64,000 nt of DNA from CADEDH01 sp047974625 (GTDB taxonomy: Bacteria > Actinomycetota > Acidimicrobiia > Acidimicrobiales > SZUA-35): assembly GCA_047974625.1 (NCBI GenBank), contig JBKECK010000102.1, positions 91,980 to 155,979 on the forward strand. The letters are read 5' to 3'. The translations under genes and the position numbers were made by a program. Shown piece by piece: positions 42,789 to 51,478 of this stretch. Below the pieces are notes generated by a model. That model searched no databases. It was not told the DNA's origin and was given only the letters and a program-made list of their open reading frames with translations. The first letter of the stretch is position 1. Each line of letters begins with the position of its first letter.

Positions 42789-45008
42789 TCAGCGACCGGC
42801 GTCGACGAGCTCGGATCCGGCCGGGTCGGCCGGATCCGACGGGTCGGTGGCCGCCGCGGCCTCAGCGGTGATCGACTCGCCCTCGATGTCCACGTTGGGA
42901 AGGACCCGGTCGAGGGCACGGGGCAGCTTCCACGCCGAATCGCCGAGGAGGGCGAGCACGGCAGGCATGATGGTCATGCGGACGATGAAGGCGTCGATCA
43001 TCACCCCGACGGCCAGGGTGAAACCGATCATCTTCACGTTCACGTCGCCGCTGAGGATGAAAGCGGCGAACACGGCGATCATGATCAGCCCGGCCGCCAC
43101 GATGACCCGGGCGCTGTGTCGCACACCCTCGACGACGCCCTGACAGGCGTCACCCTTGTGGACGTAGTCCTCACGGATCCGCGACACGAGGAACACCTCG
43201 TAGTCCATGGCCAGCCCGAACAGGATGCCGAGCAGCAGGATGGGCAGGATGCTGATGATGGGGCCGGGCTGGTCGACCCCGAACACATCCTGCAACCAGC
43301 CCCACTGGAACACCGCCACGGTGGCCCCGAACGACCCGGCCACCGAAAGCAGGAACCCAAGGGCCGCGGTGACCGGCACGAGGATGGAGCGGAACACGAT
43401 CGTCAACAGGACGAGGGCCAAGCCCACCACCACGAGGGCGTAGACGGGGAGGGCCGAACCGAGCTTTTTGGTGATGTCGATGTTGAGGGCGGCGGCGCCG
43501 GTGACGCTGGCCGTCACGCCGTCGTCGGCCCCGGCGGCTGCCGAGGCCCGGATGTCGTCGACGAGGGTGGCGGTGTCGGGATCGGACGGCCCGGTCCCGG
43601 GGATAACGGTGACGATGCCGAACGAGCCGTCGGCGTTGACGCCGGCCGGGACGGCGGCTACCACATTGTCCAGCCCGGCCACCCCGGCGGTCATCTCCTC
43701 GACGGCGGTGCCCGCGTTGCCGGACCCGTCGGCGTCCACGGTCACCAGGAGGGGACCGTTGAACCCGGGGCCGAACCCCTCGGCTAGGAGGTCGAAGGCC
43801 CGCCGGGCCGAGGTCTCGGTGGATTCGGAGCCGTCGTCGGGCAGGCCGAGCTCGAGGTTGAGCGCCGGGGTGGCGATCACCCCGATGGCCACGAGGCTCA
43901 CCACCAGCACGGGTGCGGCCCGGCGTACCAGGAACCGGGCCCAGCGGAGACCGAGGGCGTCGCGCCCCGAGGCGAGACCGGTGTGCACCCGGACGCCGGG
44001 CACCCGGTACCGGTCGATGGCGTCACCGGCGAAGCCGAGCAGGGCCGGCAGCAGGGTCACCGCGATGAGGACGCTGACCGCTACGGTGCCGGCGGCCGCC
44101 AGACCCATCACGGTCAGGAACGGAATCCCCACCACGACCAGACCGACCAGGGCGATGATGACGGTGGCCCCGGCGAACACGACGGCCGAACCGGCGGTAC
44201 CCACGGCCCGCGCGGCCGCCTCCTCGGTGGGTAGGCCTTCGGCCCGGAGCTGACGGTGCCGGGTGACGATGAACAGGGCGTAGTCGATGCCGACCGCCAA
44301 CCCGAGCATCACGGCCAGGGTGGGGGCGGTGGAGCTCATGTCCACCACGCTGGTCAGGGCGGTGATGGACAGCATGCCGATCGACACCCCGAGGACGGCG
44401 GTGAGGATCGGCAGGCCCGCGGCGATCAGGGAACCGAACGTGATCAGCAGGACGACGACGGCCACGCCGATCCCGATGATCTCGGCCGAACCGGCGTGCG
44501 GAGGTTCCCTCAGGGCGTCGCCGCCGAACTCGACGGTCAAACCGGCCGCCCGGGCGGGGTCGACCGCGGCCTGGAGGCCGTCCTTGGCCTCCTCGGTGAG
44601 CTCGGGGGCGGCCACCGCGTAGGACACGTTGGCGTAGCCGATGGTGCCGTCCGGCGACACGGCCCGGGACTCGAATGGATCGGTGACGTTCACCACCTCG
44701 GGGGCGCCGCGGAGCGCGGCCACCGTCTCACCGATCGCCTGATCGTTGGCCGGGTCCGCGAGTGCGGTGCCGGAGGGTGCCTCGAACACCACCCGGGCGG
44801 TGGCCCCGGCTGCGGCTGGCATCTCCTCGTTTAGCCGATCGAGGGCGGTCTGGGCCTCGGTGCCGGGCAGCTCGAAGTTGTCGCTCGTCTCCCCACCGAG
44901 CGATGCGGCCGCCACCCCGACGACAGCCAGGGCGACCACCCACAGGGCCACCACCCGTCGCCGCTGGGCGATCGACCATCGACCCAACCGATACAGCGCC
45001 ATGCCCAT
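42789..45008 (-). CDS. MMPL/RND-superfamily transporter
   Basis: About 739 aa with the MmpL layout: one TM helix (VVALWVVALAVVGVAAASLG), a periplasmic domain, a block of five to six TM helices, a cytoplasmic loop, a second periplasmic domain and another TM block. The conserved Asp-Tyr pairs are visible in GLAVGIDYALFIVTRHRQ and LFGLAMDYEVFLVSRIRED. It exports lipids, siderophores or drugs by proton motive force. ATG at 45008 lies 8 nt after GGAGG; other ATGs at 45014 and 45002 exist. It is divergent from a TetR regulator, a common pairing. Confidence 0.9.
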   Translation of the reverse strand: MGMALYRLGRWSIAQRRRVVALWVVALAVVGVAAASLGGETSDNFELPGTEAQTALDRLNEEMPAAAGATARVVFEAPSGTALADPANDQAIGETVAALRGAPEVVNVTDPFESRAVSPDGTIGYANVSYAVAAPELTEEAKDGLQAAVDPARAAGLTVEFGGDALREPPHAGSAEIIGIGVAVVVLLITFGSLIAAGLPILTAVLGVSIGMLSITALTSVVDMSSTAPTLAVMLGLAVGIDYALFIVTRHRQLRAEGLPTEEAAARAVGTAGSAVVFAGATVIIALVGLVVVGIPFLTVMGLAAAGTVAVSVLIAVTLLPALLGFAGDAIDRYRVPGVRVHTGLASGRDALGLRWARFLVRRAAPVLVVSLVAIGVIATPALNLELGLPDDGSESTETSARRAFDLLAEGFGPGFNGPLLVTVDADGSGNAGTAVEEMTAGVAGLDNVVAAVPAGVNADGSFGIVTVIPGTGPSDPDTATLVDDIRASAAAGADDGVTASVTGAAALNIDITKKLGSALPVYALVVVGLALVLLTIVFRSILVPVTAALGFLLSVAGSFGATVAVFQWGWLQDVFGVDQPGPIISILPILLLGILFGLAMDYEVFLVSRIREDYVHKGDACQGVVEGVRHSARVIVAAGLIMIAVFAAFILSGDVNVKMIGFTLAVGVMIDAFIVRMTIMPAVLALLGDSAWKLPRALDRVLPNVDIEGESITAEAAAATDPSDPADPAGSELVDAGR

Positions 45009-45076
45009 ACCCATCTCCTCCGGTGACGTCGGGACGTACCCAGCCGGCGTACGCCGTCAGGGAAGCAAGCGGCCCA

Positions 45077-45111
45077 GGCTATAGCCGCATCAGGACAAAG
45101 GGACACTAGTG
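45077..45111. promoter_or_regulatory. Palindromes in the MmpL/TetR divergent region
   Basis: GGCTATAGCC at 45077-45086 and CACTAGTG at 45104-45111 are perfect palindromes 17 nt apart in the 148-nt divergent region. Their position fits TetR-family operators regulating both genes, but they do not match each other. Confidence 0.35.
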
Positions 45112-45156
45112 CCATGATTTGGGTGATCCTGCGGGAGGCGCGGCCATACTGGCGGT

Positions 45157-45879
45157 GTGGGCACCGACGAGACCAGCGGCACCGGATCGATCACGGAACC
45201 GGCCCGACCGGCCGAACCGATCCCCCCTTTCTGCCAGGCTCCCCCGCCCGGCCGGCGGGAGCGCAAGCGGCGGTCTACCCGGGCCGCGATCGTCGACGCC
45301 GCCATCGAGCTGTTCGAGACCAACGGCTACAACGGGACGTCGATCGACGACATCACCGAACGGGCCGACGTGGCCCGCCGCACCTTCTTCCGGCACTTCG
45401 CCGGCAAGGACGCCGTCCTGCTACCGGACTTCGCCGACTATGTGGCCGCAATCTCGTCCCGACTCACCCGGTCCCCCGCCCCGCTGACCCTGGCGGCCGT
45501 GTTCGACGCCTGCGTCGACGCCGCCCCCGTGATCGACGCCAAGGCCACGATGATGATCAGGTCGAGCGCGATCATCGCCGCCAACCGGGTCGACGTGAGC
45601 CGGAGCGCCTGGCGGCGGCTGGACAGCGCCCGGGTGGAGCTGGCCGGCATGATCGCCGGGATCGGCGGGCTTGCCGCGGACGACGAGCGGGTGACGGTGG
45701 CGGCCACCCTGGTGATGCACGTGATCCAGTCGGCCGTCACCGAGTGGATCACCACCACCCCGCAGCTCCCCATCGGCGACGTGCTCCGACGGTACGTCGA
45801 CGTCACCGCCGGCCTGATCGACGGCGGCCTCACCCTGGCCGGACCGGTGTCCGGGGGTCAGTCGGCGTCGGGGCGGTAG
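45157..45879 (+). CDS. TetR family transcriptional regulator
   Basis: 240 aa, GTG start. The HTH spans about residues 37-97: STRAAIVDAAIELFETNGYNGTSIDDITERADVARRTFFRHFAGKDAVLL, closely following the TetR consensus. The C-terminal ligand domain is helical, ending near DVLRRYVDVTAGLIDGG. Divergent orientation suggests it represses the MmpL transporter and itself through sites in the shared promoter. The first 30 residues are a Pro-rich leader. Its 3' end overlaps the convergent LLM gene by 22 nt. Confidence 0.9.
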   Translation: MGTDETSGTGSITEPARPAEPIPPFCQAPPPGRRERKRRSTRAAIVDAAIELFETNGYNGTSIDDITERADVARRTFFRHFAGKDAVLLPDFADYVAAISSRLTRSPAPLTLAAVFDACVDAAPVIDAKATMMIRSSAIIAANRVDVSRSAWRRLDSARVELAGMIAGIGGLAADDERVTVAATLVMHVIQSAVTEWITTTPQLPIGDVLRRYVDVTAGLIDGGLTLAGPVSGGQSASGR

Positions 45880-46706
45880 CGCTCCACGTAGGCCAAGACG
45901 TCGTCCAGGCCGCGGTGCTGGCCGGGCTGCAGGATGAGCCGGTCCACCCCGAGCTCGGTGTAGGCCTCGAGGTCGCCCGGGCCGAGGCGGCGGGCCGGGG
46001 TGATGCTGATCTCGAGGCGTCCGAGGCCGGACGGCCGCTCGTACCGGTCGGCGGCGGCCCGGAGGCGATCGAGGTCGGCACGGGTGGTCTCGGGGTCCCG
46101 CATGAAGCCGTACCAGCCGTGCCCGGATTCGACCGCCCGGCGGGCGGCCCGGTCGCTGTTGCCCCCCACCACCACGGGAATGGTGGCCTGGACCGGCTTC
46201 GGGTTGGCGGTCACCCCGTGAAACTCGACGTGTTTGCCGGTGAAGGACACAGCGTCGCCGCCCCACAGGGTCCGCATGGCGGCCAGGTACTCGTCGGCCC
46301 GCTCACCCCGACCCGCCATCGGCGTGCCGCAGGCCTCCATCTCGGGATCGAGGTAGCCGACCCCGAGCCCGAAGATGAGCCGGCCCCCGGACAGGTGGTC
46401 CACGCTGGCCAGGCTCTTGGCCAGCACGGCCGGCCGGCGCTGGGGCAGGATGATGATGCCGGTGCCCAGCCTGATGGTGGAGGTGAGCCCGGCCAGGTAG
46501 GCGAGGCTGGCGGCGGTGTCCACCATGGGGGTCTCCGGCGCGGCCGGGGACGGGGGCGCCTGGGGGTCGGGCAGGACGATGTGCTCCCCCGTCCACACCG
46601 ACTCGTAGCCGGCCGCCTCCGCCTCGGTGGCCACCCGGGCCATCGCCCCGGGGGTGGCGATGGCCCCCATGTTGATACCGAAAAGTCCGATCGCTGGTGC
46701 CGTCAT
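45858..46706 (-). CDS. LLM-class F420-dependent oxidoreductase
   Basis: 282 aa, luciferase-like TIM barrel. The pattern GYESVWTGEHIVLPD, RLGTGIIILPQRRPAVLAKSLASVDHLSGGRLIFGLGVGYLDPE and IPVVVGGNSDRAARRAVESGHGW matches the TIGR03619-type F420-dependent group common in actinobacteria. F420 rather than FMN is inferred from family membership. It probably oxidises or reduces an alcohol/ketone. It shares a 78-nt divergent intergenic region with the diguanylate cyclase gene. Confidence 0.88.
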   Translation of the reverse strand: MTAPAIGLFGINMGAIATPGAMARVATEAEAAGYESVWTGEHIVLPDPQAPPSPAAPETPMVDTAASLAYLAGLTSTIRLGTGIIILPQRRPAVLAKSLASVDHLSGGRLIFGLGVGYLDPEMEACGTPMAGRGERADEYLAAMRTLWGGDAVSFTGKHVEFHGVTANPKPVQATIPVVVGGNSDRAARRAVESGHGWYGFMRDPETTRADLDRLRAAADRYERPSGLGRLEISITPARRLGPGDLEAYTELGVDRLILQPGQHRGLDDVLAYVERYRPDAD

Positions 46707-46784
46707 CAGGCCAGTATCGGTCGGGCTGGGTCCACGGGCCCAGAGGACGTCAAGATCTCACCGGCTCCGGCCGAAATCACCCTT

Positions 46785-47963
46785 GTGAGTGACTCCCCAC
46801 CGATCGTCTTCGGTGATGAATTCTGGATCCGGCATCTCCGCACGGGAGCGTACGCTTCGACGGCGATCCTCGTCGCGGGCGGGATCTACGTGGGTAGCGG
46901 CTCCACCCCGATCCCGCCCTCGATCGCCGTCGTCATCATCGGCGTGGCCACCACCATGACCGTCCTGTCCCCCGTCCTCCCCTGGCCGCGCCTGGTCAAC
47001 AAGCCATGGTGGACCATGGTCATGACCATCTGGAGCCTGATCCTGCTCGGTCTGGTCGGGATCTCCACCTACCTCGACGGTGGCCTCAGCGGCCCGCTCA
47101 TGATCACCACCCCGGTGATCATCACGTTCGCGGCCATGGCCTACCCGCCCCGTACCGTCACGGTCATGACCGTCGTCGCCACCGCCATGCCCGTAGCAGT
47201 GGGCCTGGCGTCCGGCGACCCCCCTGGCGCCATCCTGTTCACGGCCGTGATCATCGCCACCCTCGGCATCCTGTCCCGGGTGGTGGCCAGCAACCACCGA
47301 CGCTCCTACCAACAGCTCGTCGACCTCCACCGCAAGATCGAGAACCTCGCCTTGGAGGACGCCCTCACCGGCTGCCGCAACCACCGGAGCTTCCACGAGG
47401 AGCTCCACCGGATGACGGGGGAGGCCGCCGAGAACGCCGAGCGGGTGGCCCTCGTCCTCATCGACGTGGACTTCTTCAAACAGGTGAACGACACCTACGG
47501 ACACCCCACCGGTGACCGGCTCCTGGCCGCCATCGGCTCGGCCCTGCGCTCGACCACCCGGGGTGACGACGTGGTAGCCCGGATCGGCGGGGAGGAGTTC
47601 GCGGTCCTGTCCCTGATGAACGACCCGACCCGGGCCGCTGACCTCGGGGAACGGCTCCGGCTGGCCATCGCCCAGATCGAGGAGCCGTTGCCGGTGACCG
47701 CCTCGCTGGGGGTGGCCGTGTTCCCCGACAGCGCTCCCGACCCCGACCTGCTCATCGAGACCGCCGACCGGCTGCTCTACGCCGCCAAACGGCGGGGCCG
47801 CAACCAGGTGGTCACCATCGCCGAGGCCCGCAGCCCGGAACGGGCGCCCGAGGAGCGCCTCCTGGCCACCCAGGAGCGGCATCCCCCCGGGTTCGGGGCC
47901 CGTTGGCGACCGTCGCTGATCGACGACCAGCCCTGGAGCCCGAGCGACCTCGTCGGGGACTGA
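46785..47963 (+). CDS. Membrane-bound diguanylate cyclase (GGDEF)
   Basis: 392 aa, GTG start. About five or six TM helices occupy residues 20-165 (TGAYASTAILVAGGIYVGSG, IAVVIIGVATTMTVL, WWTMVMTIWSLILLGLVGI, and others). The GGDEF domain has the active GGEEF at 268-272 and an intact RxxD inhibitory site, RGDD at 259-262, five residues before it, so product feedback inhibition is expected. It makes c-di-GMP from two GTP. The membrane domain is of unknown ligand (MASE-like arrangement). A PilZ-bearing BcsA-like synthase elsewhere in this window is a plausible target. Confidence 0.92.
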   Translation: MSDSPPIVFGDEFWIRHLRTGAYASTAILVAGGIYVGSGSTPIPPSIAVVIIGVATTMTVLSPVLPWPRLVNKPWWTMVMTIWSLILLGLVGISTYLDGGLSGPLMITTPVIITFAAMAYPPRTVTVMTVVATAMPVAVGLASGDPPGAILFTAVIIATLGILSRVVASNHRRSYQQLVDLHRKIENLALEDALTGCRNHRSFHEELHRMTGEAAENAERVALVLIDVDFFKQVNDTYGHPTGDRLLAAIGSALRSTTRGDDVVARIGGEEFAVLSLMNDPTRAADLGERLRLAIAQIEEPLPVTASLGVAVFPDSAPDPDLLIETADRLLYAAKRRGRNQVVTIAEARSPERAPEERLLATQERHPPGFGARWRPSLIDDQPWSPSDLVGD

Positions 47964-47994
47964 ACTCCGGCCACCAGTGCCGAAGGGGGATGCC

Positions 47995-48019
47995 GGGACC
48001 GGGACCGGGACCGGGGCCG
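47995..48019. repeat. GGGACC hexamer repeat between convergent genes
   Basis: GGGACC occurs three times in tandem (47995-48012) and degenerates to GGGGCCGGGGACC, just before the DUF885 stop. No helix with a loop is obvious. Confidence 0.7.
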
Positions 48020-48024
48020 GGGAC

Positions 48025-49698
48025 CTACGAGCCAGCCAGGTCGTCGCGCACGCTCTGGCGCATCAGGTCGAGACCGATCGACCCCACCCCGAGCACGGCG
48101 GCGTGGAACCGGCGCTGGTCCACCCCGCCCCGCTCCACCAGCTCGGTGCGGAGGTCGAGGATGGCCTTCTCGCCGAGCTTGTAGCTGATGGCCTGACCCG
48201 GCCAGCCCAGGTAACGGGTGACCTCGGACCGGGCCATGGCCGGACTGGTGAAGGCCACGGTCTCCAACATCTCGACGGCCAGATCGTACGACCAGGCCTC
48301 GCCCGGGTGGAACGGTGAGGCGGCGGGGATGGGCAGGCCGAGGTGACAACCGATGTCGATGACCACCCGGCAGGCGCGCAGGAGCTGGGACGAGATCAGG
48401 CCGAGTTCGTAGTCGGGCCGGTCCAGGTAGCCGAGCTCGCCCATCAACCGTTCCGCGTACAGGGCCCACCCCTCCCCGGAACCGGAGTACCAGACCAGGT
48501 TGCGGTGGAACCGGGACAGGGTCCCGGCCTGGGTGGCCTGCACCCCGATCTGGAGGTGGTGGCCGGGGAAGCCCTCGTGGTAGGCGGTGGTCACCTCGTC
48601 GTAGAGGGGGAAGACCGTCCGGTCGCCGATCGGGTACCAGACACAGCCGGGCCGGGAGAAGTCCTCCGACGGCCCCTCGTAGTAGGGGGCCAGGGCCCCA
48701 CCGGGGGGTGCCACCTTCACGTCGATCCGTCGGATCGGCTCGGGGACGTCGAAGTGGACCCCGGCCAGCGAGTCGAGGGCCCCGTGCTGGAGGTCGGCCA
48801 TGATGCCGATGAACTCGTCGACCGAATGGGCCGACCGGCCCGGGTCGGTGACCATCAGGTCGATCACCCCGGCCAGGGAGGCGGCGGGGTCGATCTGGGC
48901 CGCCAGCTCCACCCCGCGGGCCTGGAGGGCGGTCAGCTCCTCCCAACCCCAGGCGTAGATGACGTGGGGGTCGATGGTCTCGCCCAGGAAGGTCCGGGCG
49001 GCCCGAACGTACCGGTCGATCCCCACCCCGTCCTCGGGGCGGGCGTGGGGCAGGTAGTCGGCCCGGAGCCATTCGGTGGCCGACCCGTAGGCCGACCGGG
49101 CGTGGTCGATGGCGGCGGCCAAGCGCCGACCGAGGGCCTCGTCGTTCACCCCGGACCGGTCGTAGCGCTCCCCGAGCCGGACGAACGTGGAGCCGTCACC
49201 GGCGGTGACCCCGCCCTGCTCGATGGCCGCCTCCACCTGACGGACGGCCACCGCCTCGCCGTGGTCGAGCCCCTGGTGGAGGGTGGCCAGGTAGCCGGTG
49301 AGGGGACGGTCGATGGTTTCCAACCGAACCGCGATGTCGGTCCAGTCGCCGGCGGTGGCCATCGGCATCTGCTCGAAGATGTCCCTCAGGCCCTGCCAGG
49401 GGGAGGCGATGTTGTTCAGGTCGGCGAACGGTTCACCGGCATCGACGGCGTCGATGATCCGGGCGGTCTCGTCCATGAGGACGGCCTGGGCCAGAAGGCC
49501 GCCCGGCCGGGCGACGTCGGCCCGTCGGGTCCGTTCCGACAACGCCAGCTGGAAGGCCCGCATCGCGGCCACCCCGTCGGGTGAGTGGTCGTCCCACCGG
49601 TCGCTGGTGCCGGGCACGCCGAGCACCGTCCCCGTCTGGGGAGATAGCTCGACGAGTTCGTCCACCGCCGTCGAGGCCAGGTCGAAGATGTCGGTCAT
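48025..49698 (-). CDS. DUF885 family metallopeptidase-like protein
   Basis: 557 aa. The zinc-binding helix reads TTAYHEGFPGHHLQIGVQ (near residues 370-385), an HExxxxHH variant of the HExxH motif characteristic of DUF885 proteins, related to M3/M32-like peptidases. C-terminal SYKLGEKAILDLRTE is also typical. No signal peptide is seen, so it is cytoplasmic or nonclassically exported. Members are presumed peptidases, none firmly characterised in this clade. ATG at 49698. Confidence 0.85.
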   Translation of the reverse strand: MTDIFDLASTAVDELVELSPQTGTVLGVPGTSDRWDDHSPDGVAAMRAFQLALSERTRRADVARPGGLLAQAVLMDETARIIDAVDAGEPFADLNNIASPWQGLRDIFEQMPMATAGDWTDIAVRLETIDRPLTGYLATLHQGLDHGEAVAVRQVEAAIEQGGVTAGDGSTFVRLGERYDRSGVNDEALGRRLAAAIDHARSAYGSATEWLRADYLPHARPEDGVGIDRYVRAARTFLGETIDPHVIYAWGWEELTALQARGVELAAQIDPAASLAGVIDLMVTDPGRSAHSVDEFIGIMADLQHGALDSLAGVHFDVPEPIRRIDVKVAPPGGALAPYYEGPSEDFSRPGCVWYPIGDRTVFPLYDEVTTAYHEGFPGHHLQIGVQATQAGTLSRFHRNLVWYSGSGEGWALYAERLMGELGYLDRPDYELGLISSQLLRACRVVIDIGCHLGLPIPAASPFHPGEAWSYDLAVEMLETVAFTSPAMARSEVTRYLGWPGQAISYKLGEKAILDLRTELVERGGVDQRRFHAAVLGVGSIGLDLMRQSVRDDLAGS

Positions 49699-49728
49699 GG
49701 ATGCTCCGGACGGTTGGTACCGGGCCGG

Positions 49729-49980
49729 TCAGGCCCGACCGCCGTGGCGCCGCATGGGCGGGACCGAGGTCGGCGGTTGACGGCGGGGTGGTAGCTCGGC
49801 GAGCAGGCAGGTAGTGGCCGCGGTGATGTCGGCCACGGCCTGCTCGAATGCGGCCTCGGTGGCCGCTGACGGTTGGCGGATACCGCTGATCTTACGCACG
49901 TACTGGCGGGCACCCGCCTCGATCTCGGCCGGGCTGGCGGGTGGTTCGAGCCCGCGGAGGATCGTGATGTTCCGACACAT
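49729..49980 (-). CDS. DUF2277 family protein
   Basis: 83 aa, beginning MCRNITILRGLEPPASPAEIEAG and continuing ARQYVRKISGIRQPSAATEAAFEQAVADI, the full DUF2277 signature. Small, helical, of unknown function and widespread in actinobacteria and proteobacteria. The C-terminal 20 residues are divergent and Pro/Arg-rich. It is followed by DUF885 on the same strand, 30 nt away. Confidence 0.9.
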   Translation of the reverse strand: MCRNITILRGLEPPASPAEIEAGARQYVRKISGIRQPSAATEAAFEQAVADITAATTCLLAELPPRRQPPTSVPPMRRHGGRA

Positions 49981-50029
49981 GCCGACCAGTCTGGCAGGCC
50001 GGCGGGGTGTCGACAGCCAGACTCCGACA

Positions 50030-50075
50030 CCCTGGACCCACCCCGGGCCCGGCCCGGCCCGGGGTGGGTCCAGGG
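50030..50075 (-). terminator. Perfect 20-bp hairpin downstream of the heme-monooxygenase-like gene
   Basis: CCCTGGACCCACCCCGGGCC at 50030-50049 is the exact reverse complement of 50056-50075, with a six-base loop CGGCCC. It lies 31 nt past the stop of the antibiotic-biosynthesis-monooxygenase-family gene and upstream of DUF2277. It lacks a T-tract on either strand, as typical actinobacterial terminators do. Confidence 0.6.
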
Positions 50076-50106
50076 TTGGGGGTCGGGGCGGTTCAGGACC
50101 GGGGCG

Positions 50107-50436
50107 TCAGCTGGCTCCGTCGGAGCCGGTGGACACCTCGTAGTTCCACAGCTCGGCCTGGATCGGCATGGCGGCCGGGGGCTTGCCACCCCCCTCGCCG
50201 GGGCCCTGGTGCCCGTGGGAGAAGCTATCACTGTTGCGCCAGGCGTCGAACGAGGCGTCGTCCCGCCAGCGGGTGAGCACCAGCCAGGTGGTGCGGTCGT
50301 CGGTGGGGCGGAGCAGCTCGAACCCTTCGAATCCCTCGGCACCGTCGACGGCGCCGGCCCGGGCGGCGAAACGGCCGGCCACCTCCTCGCCCATCTCGGC
50401 GGGAACGGTCAGTGCGTTGATCTTGATCACGGTCAT
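50107..50436 (-). CDS. MhuD/IsdG-like heme-degrading monooxygenase
   Basis: 109 aa, antibiotic biosynthesis monooxygenase (ABM) fold. The protein closely follows the mycobacterial MhuD pattern: MTVIKINALTVPAEMG with N7, FEGFELLRPTDD, WLVLTRWRDDASFDAWRNS with W66, and SHGHQG with candidate heme-ligand H74 or H76. N7, W66 and H75 are the MhuD active-site residues, so heme degradation to release iron is likely. A Pro/Gly-rich loop precedes the last strand. ATG at 50436; upstream in-frame sequence looks noncoding. Confidence 0.85.
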   Translation of the reverse strand: MTVIKINALTVPAEMGEEVAGRFAARAGAVDGAEGFEGFELLRPTDDRTTWLVLTRWRDDASFDAWRNSDSFSHGHQGPGEGGGKPPAAMPIQAELWNYEVSTGSDGAS

Positions 50437-50521
50437 GGTGGCATCATGCCCGACCGGCGCCGGTTCCACGACGCGACCCTCGATCCGTCTTCCGTGCCGG
50501 TCCTTCCGGATCGGCACGGGA

Positions 50522-51211
50522 TCAGACCTCGGTTCGTTCGTAGGCCCAACCGGCCGGGTCGAGGACCAGCCGGTGGCGGGGCCCGGGGGCGGCGACGTCG
50601 CCGGACTCGTGCGCCGCGTCACCCGCCCAGGCCAGGGTCATGGGGTCCTTGGCGATGGGCCGGGTCCGGAACTCCCGTGGGGTGGTGTCGCGGGCCCAGC
50701 TGACGGCGGCCGCCACGGTGGGGTGCCCGCACAGCTGCCACAAGGTGATCCAGGTCGGGGGCACGAGCTCGATCTCGCCCGCGTCCCGCATGGCCATGGC
50801 CGCCGGTGGGGTCAGCCAGCGGTGCTCGTGGATCTCGCCACCGTCGATGTTGACGTCGCCCCCCGGTGCCTCGGCCACGAAGAACCAGGTGGCGAAGCGC
50901 TTGAACGGGCCCTTGGTCTGCACCGCCGACGCCTGCGGCGGGATCCAGAACGACCAGGGGGTGAGATCCCCCGAACCCACGACGAGCCCGGTCTCCTCCT
51001 CCGCCTCGCGCACCGCGGCCGCCCGGGCCGAGGCCTGGACGTCACCGGGCACGATCTCGTCGTCGTCCACCCGGCCACCAGGGAACACCCACATCCCCCC
51101 GAAGGCAATCTTCGAGTTGCGGCGCAGCATCAGCACCTCGATGCCCTCGGCCCCGTCTCGGGCCAGGACGACGGTGGCGGCGGGGATCAGATCATGGTCG
51201 GAGTCGGGCAT
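50522..51211 (-). CDS. NUDIX hydrolase
   Basis: 229 aa. The Nudix box is split by an insertion: FPGGRVDDDE, then about 13 residues, then AAVREAEEETGLVVG, whose REAEEETG is the catalytic REUXEEXGU segment. Such spacing occurs in NUDT19/NudL-like proteins acting on CoA or related pyrophosphates. The N terminus DSDHDLIPAATVVLARDG is the usual first strand. It is divergent from a small membrane protein gene; the intergenic region holds a structured-RNA candidate. Confidence 0.87.
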   Translation of the reverse strand: MPDSDHDLIPAATVVLARDGAEGIEVLMLRRNSKIAFGGMWVFPGGRVDDDEIVPGDVQASARAAAVREAEEETGLVVGSGDLTPWSFWIPPQASAVQTKGPFKRFATWFFVAEAPGGDVNIDGGEIHEHRWLTPPAAMAMRDAGEIELVPPTWITLWQLCGHPTVAAAVSWARDTTPREFRTRPIAKDPMTLAWAGDAAHESGDVAAPGPRHRLVLDPAGWAYERTEV

Positions 51212-51289
51212 GACGATCCACGGTACGCACTCCGCCCGGCGGGCTCCAAAGCCGCCGACCTGGGGCGGGAGGCCCGATCGCAGGGAGTA

Positions 51290-51367
51290 GAGCGGAGACT
51301 GCCTGGGCGACAGCGCCGGAGAACGGCGCTGGTGGCGATGCGTGTGGAGGAGAGGCAGCCTCCGCTC
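51290..51367. ncRNA. Nested-helix structured RNA candidate
   Basis: Three nested perfect helices enclose 78 nt: GAGCGGAG/CTCCGCTC (51290-51297 with 51360-51367), TGCCT/AGGCA (51300-51304 with 51353-51357) and AGCGCCG/CGGCGCT (51312-51318 with 51324-51330, five-base loop GAGAA). It lies in a 267-nt divergent gap between the NUDIX gene and a 71-aa membrane protein. A tRNA was excluded (no T-loop, wrong base at position 8). It does not match any riboswitch I recognise. Strand is not decidable. Confidence 0.4.
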
Positions 51368-51478
51368 GTACCCTGGATCCGGTGAGGGTGATGGTCACCG
51401 GCACCAATACCATCGGGCGGTGCCTGCTCAACCTTGAGCCCCGATCTCGGATCACCCGTCAGAACCCGGAGGTGCTCG

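Noticed and set aside
47995..48019. Terminator made by the GGGACC repeat
   Set aside because: Direct repeats rather than complementary arms, so no stable hairpin is formed.
51290..51367. tRNA gene
   Set aside because: The size and outer helix are tRNA-like, but there is no TTC T-loop, no T8, no D-arm and no anticodon arm in the right place.
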